Shown: positions 12,901 through 24,645 of the stretch, piece by piece
Layout: every line of letters starts with the position of its first letter
Position numbering within the stretch: position 1 is the first letter of the stretch
Assembly (NCBI GenBank): GCA_015350385.1
Contig: WNKI01000002.1
Span: 5,388,636 to 5,452,635, forward strand
Direction of reading: 5' to 3'
Length of the DNA: 64,000 nt
DNA from: Aculops lycopersici
Taxonomy: Eukaryota; Arthropoda; Arachnida; Trombidiformes; Eriophyidae
Made by a program: the position numbers and the translations under genes
The notes under the pieces: generated by a model
The model's input: only the letters and a program-made list of their open reading frames with translations
The model's database searches: none
What the model was told of the DNA's origin: nothing

Positions 12901-15900
12901 GGTACAAGATGCCATGCCCTCAACTCAACTCTTCCAAGTCTCACTGGCTCACTCGTGAGGCCATCAATCTAATTTTGTGCAAACTAACCGTCCAATAGAA
13001 ATCTCCAGTAGAAGTTCCGAGGAAACATAACGACAGCCAATCAGTTGCTACCTTGAGACGTCATCTGATCGCCATGAAGTTGCGCGCAATTATGCGCGCC
13101 ATTTAGACAGGTAAAAGTTGATCGGCGCAAGGATTAAGTGATCGTTGCGCCGCAAACTAACCAAATAAACTGCTCAAGGTCACGACGTTCCGCGCGTTGC
13201 AAGGTACCAATCAGTTTGCCAGAGTTGAGTTATATAAGTTGAGTTGAGTTGAGTTGAGTTGATTTAACTTGGGTTAGCTGGGCAAATGAACTAGACCCAC
13301 AAGCCAGCCAGTAGCGGCAACCGGAAGTAAGCGACACGTTAACGTTCAATTCTTGCAGCTTCTAATTGAATCCAAACCAACTGACAGACGACAACCAGGT
13401 TTCAGGTGAATCTTGGCGAAAGTTGCTGCGGCGCGGCATAACGGCCATAATTAGTGCCTCAGTTGGTGGCAATACAGGAACTCGCTTCCTCCTCTGTTCG
13501 GCTGACTGGCAACCGACTAGGCAAATTACTAGCGTTAGTTCGAGGGAATACGAGCCTTGGGTTATGTTAGTTTAGCGCTCGCGTACCACCTAAAACCACT
13601 TGGCGCTCTAAGCGGAAGTCGGCGACGGCGGTAGACGTGGATTCCGATAAAGTGCTACTAGGCGAGCGGAGGTAAAATCGATTGGCAAGGTCCAACTGGA
13701 TGTTGGCCGTGTGATTGCCAACATCCAAGCATAGAGCCAACGGGCCACATTTAACGGAACGCTACCATAACCAAAGACAAACAGCTCATTGGTAATAAAA
13801 CCACACTACAGCTAGTGCGCCCAACATGATCGCTATAACTTTTATTGTCCACCGCTGGACATCCTCGTGGCGGGCAGTTTGTTTTGGTGGTCGCTGCTAT
13901 CGATGCTGCTTTTGTGTGTTGTTTTGCCAGTACTTTTCATGTTTAGAAAGGAGAGGGGACAAAAAGTGGAGCACCCAGTCGAGTGGTTTGTATGTGTGTT
14001 TTGGTGTGCAAGTGAGTGGGGCCAAGCCAGCTGCTAGGTCGCTAGGTCCTCAACAGCGACGCGCTCATTAGGCTGATTAGTTTATGTGGTTTCACCGCTT
14101 CCGTCGATGGAATAGCCGTAACAGTTTCCCCTGTATCTGCCGCCGCCACCGCCAAGTTGAGCACTAGTTTAGTGGTAGGTGGGCAGTAAACAAGTGGCAC
14201 TCGCGTGCAGTGTGCGCTTTTTATTGTGCCGGAAGTAAGCAGGCACTCGAGTGTCACTGAAACTCGCGAGTCTTAGTGGGGACTTGAACTCGGCGAGGAG
14301 TTCTCGTGGTGGTCGTCGTCGTCCTCCTCAACTCCGTTGTCGTTTTCGACGCTGAGGTAAGCTACATATTTGGCTAGATGCCATAGTCTGCTCATTGTCA
14401 TAGCGATAGTCTAGTGGAATGGAGTTAGCCCAACCGTTTTTACGCTCGAGAGACGCAACTTGCGCCCCTGCTTGCCGCTCGCGTCCTTGGCAAACCGAGC
14501 GGCCAGCAAATCCCGCCGCCACTACCGCCGCCACTAAGATCAGATGACTCTCTAACTCTCTGGCCCAATTTATCTCGACGGCAAAATCCGAGAGAGAATC
14601 TTTTGTGGCGCATAATGAGATTTACCTGCTGGCCTAATAAGTCGGAAGTCAGAGCCTGTCTCTAGCTCGCCCACTCGTTCGCCTGCTCGCTCACTGTTTT
14701 ACTCGCAGCGAGCATACAAACCGCCAGCAAGCAAACCACCTGCTCGCTTTGTGACCCCAACTTCCTGCTGCCGCCTAGAAATTCAAAAATTTGCCCAACG
14801 CCGCCGCTACCGCTGGCTTAATTCCCAATGGCCCGCCTGACTTGCCCTCGCTCCAGACACACACTGCGAAGATAGGAGTCAACGTAAGCTAGCGCTTATG
14901 TTGTTGGCTAGGCCGAGAGCCTAGCAAACAAGTTGCCAGATGACCACTTTCTTTTGCGAGAAAATCTTTCTCAACTCTCCACAGTTCAAGTTTTGTGCTA
15001 ACGCCGCTAGGCGCGCCTCAACACATCCGCTTGCTGCCTAAGAAAAAAACCTCGCCATCTATTGCCGTTGCTCATGTCCCTCTAGCCCCAAATGGACTTT
15101 CGCCAACCATTCAGTCTAATGGGTTTTACAGATATTTTCTGCTGATTCCTGTATTGGTATTTGTATTTGTATTGTATACCATCCCCACTCATTCCCTCTT
15201 TCTGTACAACACTCCAGTGAGTGTCATATAAAAGTTGTTCTTGTTGGCTCAAGTTGCAAGTGCGCAGCAAATTTGCTTAATGGGCCAAACGAGTGGCGGT
15301 TATGTAATTAGCCTGCACGACTAGTCTCGCGGGATTTTTACCCAAACTAAACTAACTGGTTCACCTTGGGAAAATCAATGAGCCACTGGAGGCAACAAAC
15401 TCATTGACTTGACTTTTAGGCTTAGTCTCCGAGAGAGAAAAAAGAGAGAAAGAGAGAGAGAGGAAATTTGAGTGGTGAATGTGAGATTGCAATTGACCTC
15501 AACCAAGACAATAAAAATTTGTTTTGGAACCAAATGGCAAATGGCTCTCTAGATGAGAACGGAAAGTGAATGGAATGGAAAAAGAGGAGCATTAATTTCT
15601 AATGGCGCACCGAGAGACTAACCACCTGTGCCATCGGGAGAGAGAGAGGGGGAGGTGCATCAAAAGTGTGCCAAGGCCATAAATTAGCTGTGCAATTGAA
15701 GTAAATAAAATAAAATTTTGCATCATCAGCATGATCACGAGCAAAAAAGTGCCATTAGTAGAGAGAGTAAAACAAATATTTCACATGTATCAAATTTGGT
15801 CTCATGGGATTAAATTTGCAGTCTATCATTCTTTTGGAAAACTCTCCACTCTTCCCTATCGATACAAGATTCCTTGTCCCTTCACGCACTATAATTTTTC

Positions 15901-17161
15901 CTTAGTTTACGGGACAACCAAAACAACCTCGTAATCGTCGTCGTAATGGTCGACACCCACGCCCGTCTCACTTGTCACCTGTCAGTCGTTTGAGGCGTCT
16001 ACAGTGCAGGCGCTCGTCAGGCGGATGTCTCGTGTCGCCCGGTGGTTTAGGCAAAATGTTGCGGTGTTGCCCCTCAACTCATACTTGCAATGAGGTTGAA
16101 CTAGACTAGACTAAACTACTAGTCGCCACTTTTCCCGTTGCTCTGGCATTCAAGTCGCTATTCTGCAAGAATAGTGTGTAGGTGTTAAGTTGAGTTGGCG
16201 AAAGTTTCCTCCGCCGGCGATTAGCTCGATTGGCGAGTTTGCTCATCGTAAAGCTTGCTAACGGATGCCGCGAGTTCGCGTTGAATTAGACACTGGGCGC
16301 TGCTCACTTTGCCGCTAGATGATGAGCCGCGTTGCTAATCGGCTCGCCATCTAGTACCACTACCACTACCACCACCACTACCACTACTCACAACCACAAC
16401 CTCAACCTCAACTCCATCGCTCAAACTCAAACTCGAGCTTTGGTCGTCAAGTTCAAGCCTCTAGCCCTGAAAGTTGGAGATGCATTAGCTTGCTCAGTAA
16501 CATGGACACATGTACAAAGTTGTACCAGAGGAGGAGATAGATAGACAAGCGAGTCAGTCAGATAGACAGTCAATAATTTATTTTCGACACCTCAGGCGCA
16601 TATACAACTTGTGCCTTTGGTTGTTGCGAAGCTCTCTGGCAACCAACCTTCCGCTCGCTTTAGCCCGATCGCCCGAGGGGGCGTGGCAAAGAAAGAGGGC
16701 GTATCCCACGCGCCACGCCTATTCGACCTCAGCAATTTGCCAACACCGCACTTCGCGGGTAGTGCGGTGATATCATAGAGTAATCTCGAGGTGAGATAGG
16801 AAAAACTTTGCTCTGAAGGACCTCATCAAACGCCCCGAGGCGCAGCAAGGTCAATTCAATGGGGAAGCAAAGCTTTTTTCAAGTGATGAGAGTTAAGTGA
16901 AGAGTGAGCCCAAATCTGGTGGCTAAAAAGCGAAACTATAAGACTAGGTGACAAAGGGAGTGACCATTTTGATGAAGTCCCAACGTTATCAGTTCACAAT
17001 CACGATGGTCTTTGTGAGTTGTTCAAGTGAATAGAAATTAGAGTGACGACGACGACGACGACTTATAAAGTAAGTCGGCTCGCCTAAAGAAACAAGCTTC
17101 AACCGAACTCTCAATTACATAGGCGGCCAAATAAAAGTAAGCTTAGGCTAACCATTGATCT
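9901..17161. other. Gene-free stretch, about 7.3 kb
   Basis: No supported gene. Contents seen: a TG/GC-rich run at 10237-10270; a (GA)n at about 12866-12889; tandem GAGTT pentamers at 13225-13261; CCACTA triplets at 16354-16386; and (GAC)n at 17043-17061. Words resembling ETS sites (CCGGAAGT or its complement) recur, for example near 13321 and 14229. The stretch could be regulatory DNA or a long first intron of a flanking gene; the sequence does not decide. Confidence 0.45.
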
Positions 17162-17306
17162 AGTTTGAGTTTTGCAGAGAAGCTGTATTTTTTGATAGGA
17201 TTGCTATTTTCACAGCCGCATTCAAATTTCATTACAAATGCTATGAAAATAGCAATTCTATCAACAAATACAGCTTCTCTGCAAGTATCAAGTCAAAACT
17301 CAAACT
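17162..17306. repeat. Long imperfect inverted repeat (hairpin), 41-bp core stem
   Basis: Left arm 17172-17212 pairs with right arm 17244-17284 with one mismatch (T17191 opposite C17265) and one G-U pair, closing a 31-nt loop at 17213-17243. An outer helix of about 10-12 bp (from 17162 with its partner ending at 17306) continues the stem after a bulge of about 10 nt on the 3' side. The shape could be a small-RNA precursor, a tiny foldback element or a recent inverted duplication. I do not recognise a known microRNA seed in it. Confidence 0.85.
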
Positions 17307-17678
17307 ACAACTTGTCCCAATAATTGAGTTACACTCGATCCAAACTGCTCGAAAAGAATGCGCAGGACGACCGTTCAACACTGGGGTCTTTTTTGCTCGC
17401 AGATCTATCCTGCGACCGATAAATGTAACGCAATTATTGAGACAAGCTGTAGATCAAAAGTTAGCTCAAGCTTACTTTTGTTTGGCCGCTCGTGTGGGCT
17501 CTCTGATCCTTTTGTTGGCCGGTCATTTGATCTACTTGGGCGAGGTAGAGAGAGAGAGATAGAGAGAAAGAGACCTTAGCTTGAGAGGGTGGCGAGTTTG
17601 TCGCCAGGAGAGTTGCGGTGCGAGCATTTGCTCTAGACACCAAGCTAGACGGCGGCCGGCGAATTTGGAGAGCCCACC

Positions 17679-17739
17679 ATCGATCACTTAAAACCCACCT
17701 CCTCATCTCAGGTGAGGAGGTGGGTTTTAAGTGATCGAT
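17679..17739. repeat. Perfect 27-bp inverted repeat with 7-nt loop
   Basis: Arms 17679-17705 and 17713-17739 are exact reverse complements, with the loop at 17706-17712. Perfect pairing implies either a very recent foldback event or selection on structure. It lies about 370 bp from the larger hairpin at 17162-17306. No microRNA identity is recognised. Confidence 0.9.
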
Positions 17740-20700
17740 TGCGCACGCCACTCGACGTGATCTCTGATCCGCGAGCTTGGCTTTTGTTGTTGCGCGCGAT
17801 TGTCGTAAATTGATCGCCTTTCATTTAGTCTGTCTGTCGATCTATCTATCTATCTGTCGATCTGTTTTTCCTGGTTCCTAATGTCAAATTGAACCACTAA
17901 AGGATACCTTTGCGCGCAAGGAATGAGCACAATTTATATCGCGCCTGAAGCTAGCTACCTGAACTTGGCTCACGTTGACAAATTCCGAGAAAACCACCGA
18001 GCGTTCAATTGATTTCTTCTCTCTCTCTCTCTCTCTCTTTGCCATGACGACGACGACGACGACGACAATCCGAACAAAAGGCTTAGAGCGAGCGCTCCTC
18101 TAATAAGTCTTCTGTTGTTTTATTTTTTGTTGTTGTTGCTACCGTCGCCACCGTTGCCGTTGCCGCTGCTGCCATTGCCGTTGCCTCTATACATTGTCGC
18201 CTCGTCCAAAGTCTTTGAGATTATTGAGGTTCTTGTTGCGTGGCGTTGCCTCAGTTTTTCCTCCTATCCTATCCCTTCCAAATTTCGAGGAGAATTTCTT
18301 CCCGATGTGATAACGGCAACATAACGAGAGTTCCTGTTTAAGTTAACAGTTTGTACTTTGGTCGAGCTACAGCAGCAACAGTATGGACAGCTGTCTATTA
18401 AAGCCATCCACCTCCACTTCCGTTTCCGCTCGCGCCACAATTTAAATGCCTCTCCCTATCTCTCTGCTCGCCACTGCGGTGGCAAAATCTCTCAGCGGCT
18501 CGAGCGACAGCAACTCGCATCCGTCTAAGCGAGAGTTTAATTTCACCAAGCTAGAGGCGCTAAAACTAAAGGCACACACAAACAAGTACAGTATTGAGCC
18601 ATGGATAGCGAGGTGCCTAATAATGGGCTTGTCGCTAGGTCCCGGCCGCTATGCGCAGCGGGCGGTCCAAGCGGCCAACTAGTTTCTACAGTGTGTTTCA
18701 CTTTCTAGTTTACTTTCCCTCTCTATCTCTCTGGCTTGACGAGGCACTCAAAACTTTGCACCTAAAGCGTGGCGTTCCGTTTACTCGTACGACTGCTCGT
18801 CTATCTTTTGCCGTCGACGTTGGCATTCGCCTCGACGGCGCTTGTCTTTCTCACCGCTTTGTCACGATGAAAAGTGGCACACGCTACTTTTGCAAACAAC
18901 ATACTAAACGACAAAAGCGACAACCACCGCCATCACCACGACAATCCGAAAGACAGAGACGATCGTACCTCCGGGATATCCCACTCCACTCTTATTGTAG
19001 CTAAGGAAGTGGGGATAAAAGTACGACACTCGCGTCACTGAGCTGCCGCCGTCATTTCGCTTGGCGTCATCCGGCGGTCGGCGGTCGGTGGTTGGGACAA
19101 TTCGCGACGAGATTCCAGCAACAGAAGCACCACTATGTATGTAGATGCTCGTCGAGTCCACCGACGCACGAGCACGCGCCTCCAACCGCCGACTCCTGAC
19201 CTTGACTCCAGTGGCGGCCGCGGTTGGTGAGCTCGCCTGTGGGCCAGTCTTCCAGCGCAGCCTGTACTCACTATGACCACCGCCAGTGTCATCATCTCTT
19301 CCCATTATGCATTCGAATTTGTTGCTCGTGAGGGCGGGAGTCAAACTAGGAGCCGCTTTTGTTGTTGTTGCGTTCTCAAGTTGGCTACCGGCCAGCTGCT
19401 GCCCTTTAGTCCATCATTCCCTTGCTTGTATCATGCGCCCGACGCGTGAGCCGTAAAATTAGCCGAGAATTTGCGCGACAGCGCGGACTTTTAGAGTCAA
19501 GTGGGGAGAAATCGAGACTTCTTATCCCGCAAAAGCTTGGCCCAATTCCACGAAAGTATAGACGCAAAGAATGAGAGGAAGTGAAACCACAACAGGTTCA
19601 ACTGAACAGTGTCCAGCGCAAACTGGCCCACGCACCGCGTTGGTTGTTGCGCAACAACCAACAGCGACCACAACCACAACAACAACATTAACGCTGCCCA
19701 ATGGTAAGCATTCGAGCTTCGTGTTTAGATAAGCAGCCATGCAGTCAATTAGTTGATTCATTTGCGTGTCGTCAGCTTCTCGCCCTGCCATTAGCTTTGG
19801 CGGTGCGATTGTTGTTGCGCTTTCACTTTCTCTCTGTTTCCATCTCTATCTCTATCTGTTCCACTTAGGTCGGCCCTTTGCTTGTCGCAACCAAAATGCC
19901 AACGGTCGCTCCTATCGTTGCCTTCGACTCTAACGAAAGCCCCGTTAACTCGCACTGCAAACTCGCCAACTAGAGCGACGGAAAGTTGGCCGTGGAGTTT
20001 GAAGATTGAGAGAGAGAGAGAGAGAGAGAGGGAGGAAACAATAACTAGAGTCCGGTTGGGTCTAGGTTAGTTGACATAGGGACACGATACAGCGAGCGAA
20101 GGCCAAACGCCATTAGATATCCCAATGAGTAACGCAGAAGTCGACTAAACGTAACGAGGAAACGCACCGCCGACACATGACAACAATATCACTTTTGTCT
20201 GTCTCGCGTCTGGTTGTCGTGGCGGTGGTTGCGTTTCATCGGATTGCTGGGCGGCTGCGGCGGCATGTGCGCCATAAAGCACGGTAACAAACAAAAGTGA
20301 GTGAGCCAGAGCAAAGGAAGTGGAGGGATTGGTAAAACTAAAACCGAGACTTGAATCTCAAAATGCCATTCGTTTGTTACCACGAATGAATGAGAGACTG
20401 TGATTAAAATGGCAACTCTGACTGACAAGGAATCCGGCAGACGACAGACCGGAAGTCAGGCGGCTTTGGTTAGACTGAGCCGCTGGTTTGACTCGCAGCG
20501 CTATTTGCAAAGAGCACTCACATTGGCGAGTTATTCCAACCACCGGCGCTGACGCCGACGAGTCCGAGGGCCAGCAGCAAATTTGCTACCCTGCAATTGG
20601 GAGCCAATGAGTCGATGGCAGTTTAAGTGGCCACGAATGAATTGTTAGCGAATGAATATGGTGAACCAGTGGCCAGTGTGCTAATAGACGTCAAAAGAGC

Positions 20701-22764
20701 AGTGTGCTTTAAAAAGAGCGATCGGCGGTGGCGGAATTGGAGCTAGCAGCAGGCTGGCGAATAATCAAAAAAGCATCGGACGCTAATGGGAGCAAAGCAA
20801 GGGAAGTGCTCAAGTGTAATGGAGAGAGAGAGAGGGAGAAAGTGTCCAACGAATAGAACGTTGGCTGCTCAAGTTTCACTTTTTGCCACACGCTCATTTG
20901 CGAGTCAATTGATTTTGAAACTTTGTATCGAGCGCAATCATCAGGAGCGCGCCGCGCTTCATGGTCACGAGAGGAGAAGGGTTGGAATGAGATGAGATGA
21001 GACTTGAGGATGACGCGATCGCAGCTCTCGCAACGGAAATCGAATGTTTCTCTCCCCCTCTCTTTCACGGGGCCAGAGGGGCGGGGAATAACTGAGAGCT
21101 AAGTAGACTTGCCACCCAAACAGCTGATTTAATCCAATTCTTTCTGTTCCATTGATCTTTCTAGCTCCCATTTTGAAATAATATCAATACAACTTCCAAT
21201 ATCAATTTGCGTCAATCTGTAACGCGAGTTTTGTTTTCCTCCTCTCACGCGCCATTTGAATAAATTTAACGCCTTTTTTATTATGGAAATTGGTATTGTT
21301 TTCCAATAACAATTGATTGACTGGTTGTAAAAAGGGTGCAAGGAAAATTTCAGGCCTGTTTCAAAAGAGTGAGAGATGGGGAGAGAAAATTTATCCAACT
21401 CAAGTTTAGATGGCAAGTTAATTGCTCTTCTCCTGTCAACAAAAGCTACTTCCGGCGAGCAAGCAGGCAAACAAACAACAAAAGTTATCTTGGGTTAAAA
21501 TTTCAAGTGTCAAGATTTCTGGCGAGACCTCGTCGAGTTTTGTATCAATGGCCCGCTTTACGGCACGCTGGCCACTTGATTTATCGGAATCTATCTGTCA
21601 GCTTTACGTCGTCATCATCATCTTATTCTTTATTTTCTTCTCTGGTTGCCTTTTGAGTTCACTTTAGCTGCCAAACGCATCGGCCATCAAACAGTAACTC
21701 TGACATCTTCACGTTGAAACTCGTTGTAAGCTCATAACGCTCGCTCGCTTGCCATGCGCACAAATCGCGAGACCACTAGCTAGCTCGACCTCCACTTCCG
21801 GTCGCTGGCGTTCCGCTCACCATCTCGACTGGTGATCTAGTGGAGCAATAAACGAGCTCAAGACTGAGAATTGAACCAACAAACCGGCAAACCCTAATGC
21901 CTGGCCACTGGATGCTCTTTGGTTGTTGTGCATAAACAAATTGAGAGATGTTATCTATTTTATGGCCGCTGTTCATTTGCTTGCTCGCTCACTAGTTCGT
22001 CGGTTGATTTGTTGGTTGGTAGGTTGGCTGCAATGCTTTATATCAAAACCAGGGAGGCGCAAATGTCGAGTCTTTCGTTGAAACAAAAGTTGCGCTAGTT
22101 TGGCGAGATGTAGATTTTGTCTTGTGGAATAAAACACAAGCACACTGTTAGGTCGACTAGCAAGTTCATATATCACGCCTGCCAAGAGTAACGAAATGAG
22201 CACTGGCGCAAAGTTGAGGCAAAGGCGCGATGCAAATGCAAATACCAACACTAACTTTAAACGAGAAGAGAGGGAGAAAACAAAAATTTAACCAACAACT
22301 CACCTACTCTGTATAATTTGCAACCTTCACTTGGAATCCGGTAGATGTTGTCGCTATAAGTTCCTTCGGCCCATGCATTTGGCCATCCTGCTTTCACTAC
22401 TTTGATGCGCGCATTGCCTATGGTCGCTAGCTGAGATCGTTATTGAGTTGAGTTTGCTTTTGTTTGGCTTGGCTGCAAGTTGCTTCCGTTGTTGCACTTG
22501 CTCTTGATGCAACTAAACTATCTGTTCGAGCCTCAAACTTTGAGATACTTGCCTCTGAACTTTAGGTGCAAATATATGACTCTCGCTCATTTATGCGAGA
22601 AATCAGTTGCTCAAAATAGCGACTAGACCTGTTCCTTGTAAAATTTTGTCAATTTTGAATCGTTGCACACTTGATGCAGTCTTGTGTGGCAAATAATAAT
22701 GAGTCTTCTCATCCCTAGCTCCATCTTCCCATTCACTCTGTTCTCTTTATATATATATATATAT
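17740..22764. other. Gene-free stretch, about 5 kb
   Basis: No supported gene. It holds a CT tract at 18014-18038 followed by (GAC)n at 18044-18066, CCGTTGCC-like words at 18140-18185, a (GA)n at 20009-20030 and a short (TA)n at about 22749-22764. The reading frames at 18904-19344 (minus) and 20709-21068 (minus) are low-complexity and have no domain, and the 21129-21470 (minus) frame also shows none. Confidence 0.45.
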
Positions 22765-22812
22765 CAAGAATCATCGAGACATATATATTTATATATGTCT
22801 CGATGATTCTTG
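22765..22812. repeat. Perfect 23-bp inverted repeat with 2-nt loop
   Basis: Arms 22765-22787 and 22790-22812 are exact reverse complements with only TT (22788-22789) between them, directly after a (TA)n tract. The tight loop would favour a cruciform in DNA. A replication-slippage foldback seeded by the TA tract is a simple explanation. Confidence 0.9.
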
Positions 22813-23829
22813 CTCGTTTGTTAGCCTGGCAAACGAATGCACCCACCGAACTTCCGGTTGCGTTTGCCTCTTGGATGCTTCTGTTCGTGCGGCCAGCAAG
22901 CGAGCAACTGAGTCGTCAAATCGGAAGCCGCGAGCTCGGAGTGAAAACCGGCACTCTGGTTGGTTGGTTGGCCAGCAAGCTTGCTGGTCGAGTTTAGTTT
23001 AGTTTAGTTTAGTCTAGTTGAGTTTTAGTGTGGTTACCTGGTGAGCGGAATATTCATTGAGCTTGCGCAGAGCCACTAGCCGGCGTTCTATTCGAATTGA
23101 GAGGGGCCCACAACTTGGGGGCACAAGAACCAGGCAGCATGAGCGCCGCCAAGCGATCTCAAGAGGAATCACTCGTCGTGCATGATTTTCGTTGTTAACA
23201 GAGCTCTTTTCTCCAACCCATCGGGAGTGCGATTGAGAGCAATGAGCTGCTGCTGCAAGAGGAATATAACTAAACAATTGTCGACAGGTAACTCTTTCGC
23301 TATTCTAAGTTACTAATTATATTATATGATCAATATATATAATATGTTATTTAGAACAGGCAATGGTAGAAGAGTTTCTGCTTCATCAGCGTGTCAATAC
23401 AAGGAAAACCTATCCGCAGGAATAATCGCCGCGGAGAAACTCATGCTGCTGGCAGCATCTAGTGCACACAGCAAGGCTCAAAAATTTATCAGAAATCCAA
23501 CATCAGTGCAGGCATCTTCGACTTTGACCGAAATCAGTATGAAGCAGCCTCTTCTAATTAGTAATAGAAGAGGTTCATATTGTGATTAGCTTGATGTTGT
23601 GCCTTACCATTTTTTCTTTTTGTAAGCTCATATCGAGAAAGAGAGTGTTTCGTTCGATTGGTTCCTTTAGATCATATCAAATGCTAGCAGCAACTAGAAG
23701 ACCACTCTGCAGGTTGTATTCAAGTTGCAGAGATATTTTTAAACACAACACTTTCGTTTCCCCAAGGCGCCCGACGTAACGAATGCGAACCCTCTTTGTC
23801 TGGGGCGACCCTCACCTGTCGCATCTCAT
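22813..23829. other. Gene-free stretch, about 1 kb
   Basis: The plus-strand frame at 23326-23589 has no recognisable domain and I do not call it. A small hairpin lies at 23538-23579: a 9-bp stem (23548-23556 with 23565-23573) around an 8-nt loop, plus a further 6 bp after a 4-nt bulge. Tandem TTTAG words occur at 22994-23012. Confidence 0.4.
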
Positions 23830-23835
23830 TTTATT
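23830..23835 (-). terminator. Poly(A) signal AATAAA for the cysteine-rich peptide gene
   Basis: AATAAA on the minus strand (TTTATT on plus) 38 nt after the stop codon of the 84-residue frame. This is a normal 3' end spacing for a compact gene. Confidence 0.55.
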
Positions 23836-23872
23836 TTCTATTGAACTCACTCCTACAAGATTATTAACTGAT

Positions 23873-24127
23873 CTAACTGATAATCTGATGAGTGTAAATC
23901 CTATTGCTAAACTCGCCATTGAAACACTGACATACTCTAGGCCCAGTCCAGGAGCCACGAGTAAATTTGTTGCTTTGGCAGCACTCATTGCAACTTGTTG
24001 ATTCTTCCGTTCTACCATCAATATCATGACAAATTTGCTGATTCTTGAAGTGGTAAACTTTGCACGAGATTATGCTAATGGCCATCGATATCAATATCAA
24101 AGAGACAATTTTAAAATTGAGCCACAT
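23873..24127 (-). CDS. Predicted small secreted cysteine-rich peptide, function unknown
   Basis: An 84-residue frame with a clean N-terminal signal peptide (MWLNFKIVSLILISMAISII, then Ser-Cys) and a mature part of about 62 residues. Cysteines in the mature part follow C-x12-C-x2-CC-x15-C-x-C, with one more Cys close to the likely cleavage site. The key blocks are TSCNECCQS and GPRVCQCF. A CxxxC (C-N-E-C-C) followed by CxC recalls the CS-alpha-beta fold of arthropod defensins, but the usual GxC cysteine is absent and an adjacent extra Cys is present. The C-C-CC-C-C order also matches the order, though not the spacing, of inhibitor-cystine-knot peptides. A TATA box about 105 nt upstream of the ATG and AATAAA 38 nt after the stop make a complete small intronless gene likely. 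The role (antimicrobial, signalling or other secreted) cannot be assigned. Chance openness is possible but less likely given these signals. Confidence 0.55.
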   Translation of the reverse strand: MWLNFKIVSLILISMAISIISCKVYHFKNQQICHDIDGRTEESTSCNECCQSNKFTRGSWTGPRVCQCFNGEFSNRIYTHQIIS

Positions 24128-24231
24128 GTTGCTAGTTGCATTTCAAATGCTTGCAATCGAATGACAGTTTGATGAAAATTAGAACTGCAGGTAAGTGTGG
24201 TCGCAGGCTACACTAAAAATTCGGCGTGGTA

Positions 24232-24237
24232 TTTATA
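24232..24237 (-). promoter_or_regulatory. Candidate TATA box for the cysteine-rich peptide gene
   Basis: TATAAA on the minus strand. A transcription start about 28 nt downstream would fall near 24204 and give a leader of about 77 nt before the ATG at 24127. AT-rich context makes a chance match possible. Confidence 0.35.
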
Positions 24238-24645
24238 AATTATTGAAAATCCATACGCTAAACATAATGTTCATCCAGATGAGTGGAAAAAGTGTTTATA
24301 AGAGGAATAACCATGAAGATGAGAGCGAAGTTTGAAGCTTTTCCCGAAATGCAGCACGAATTAGAAGGTGAAGGTAAAGGTAAAGGGATTCAAAAGAGGA
24401 GGGGACTAGCTTTGAACCTGATCATTTACACTTTGATTGACTTCGATCTCCATGTGAAGCCTATCCCATTGAATTTCAACGTGTCGAGGTGAGCAAGAAG
24501 GTGGATAGCATCTCGCTTGATACTGGGGACAATTGATGGCAGATAACCTCTACGCATTATTATTTTATTATGCAGACAAAAAAAATTAATAGATTCAAAA
24601 AGAAAAATGTCGTCTTTATTATTTACATCTCCATCTTGTAGTAGT
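24238..24645. other. Intergenic, between the peptide gene and the 3' end of the cuticle gene
   Basis: No supported gene. The last part (about 24500-24645) is the probable 3' untranslated region of the minus-strand cuticle-type gene; TTTATT (AATAAA on the minus strand) occurs near 24563 and again near 24615. Confidence 0.45.

Noticed and set aside
18904..19344. 146-codon minus-strand frame in the gene-free block
   Set aside because: Arg/Thr/Ser/Val-rich low complexity, a competing minus-strand frame in another register, no domain.
4000..23000. CAGGTAG heptamers as a cluster of early-embryo pioneer-factor (Zelda-type) sites
   Set aside because: Several are visible across the window, but by rough count they are not clearly above chance for a 7-mer on two strands, so I do not claim a cluster.
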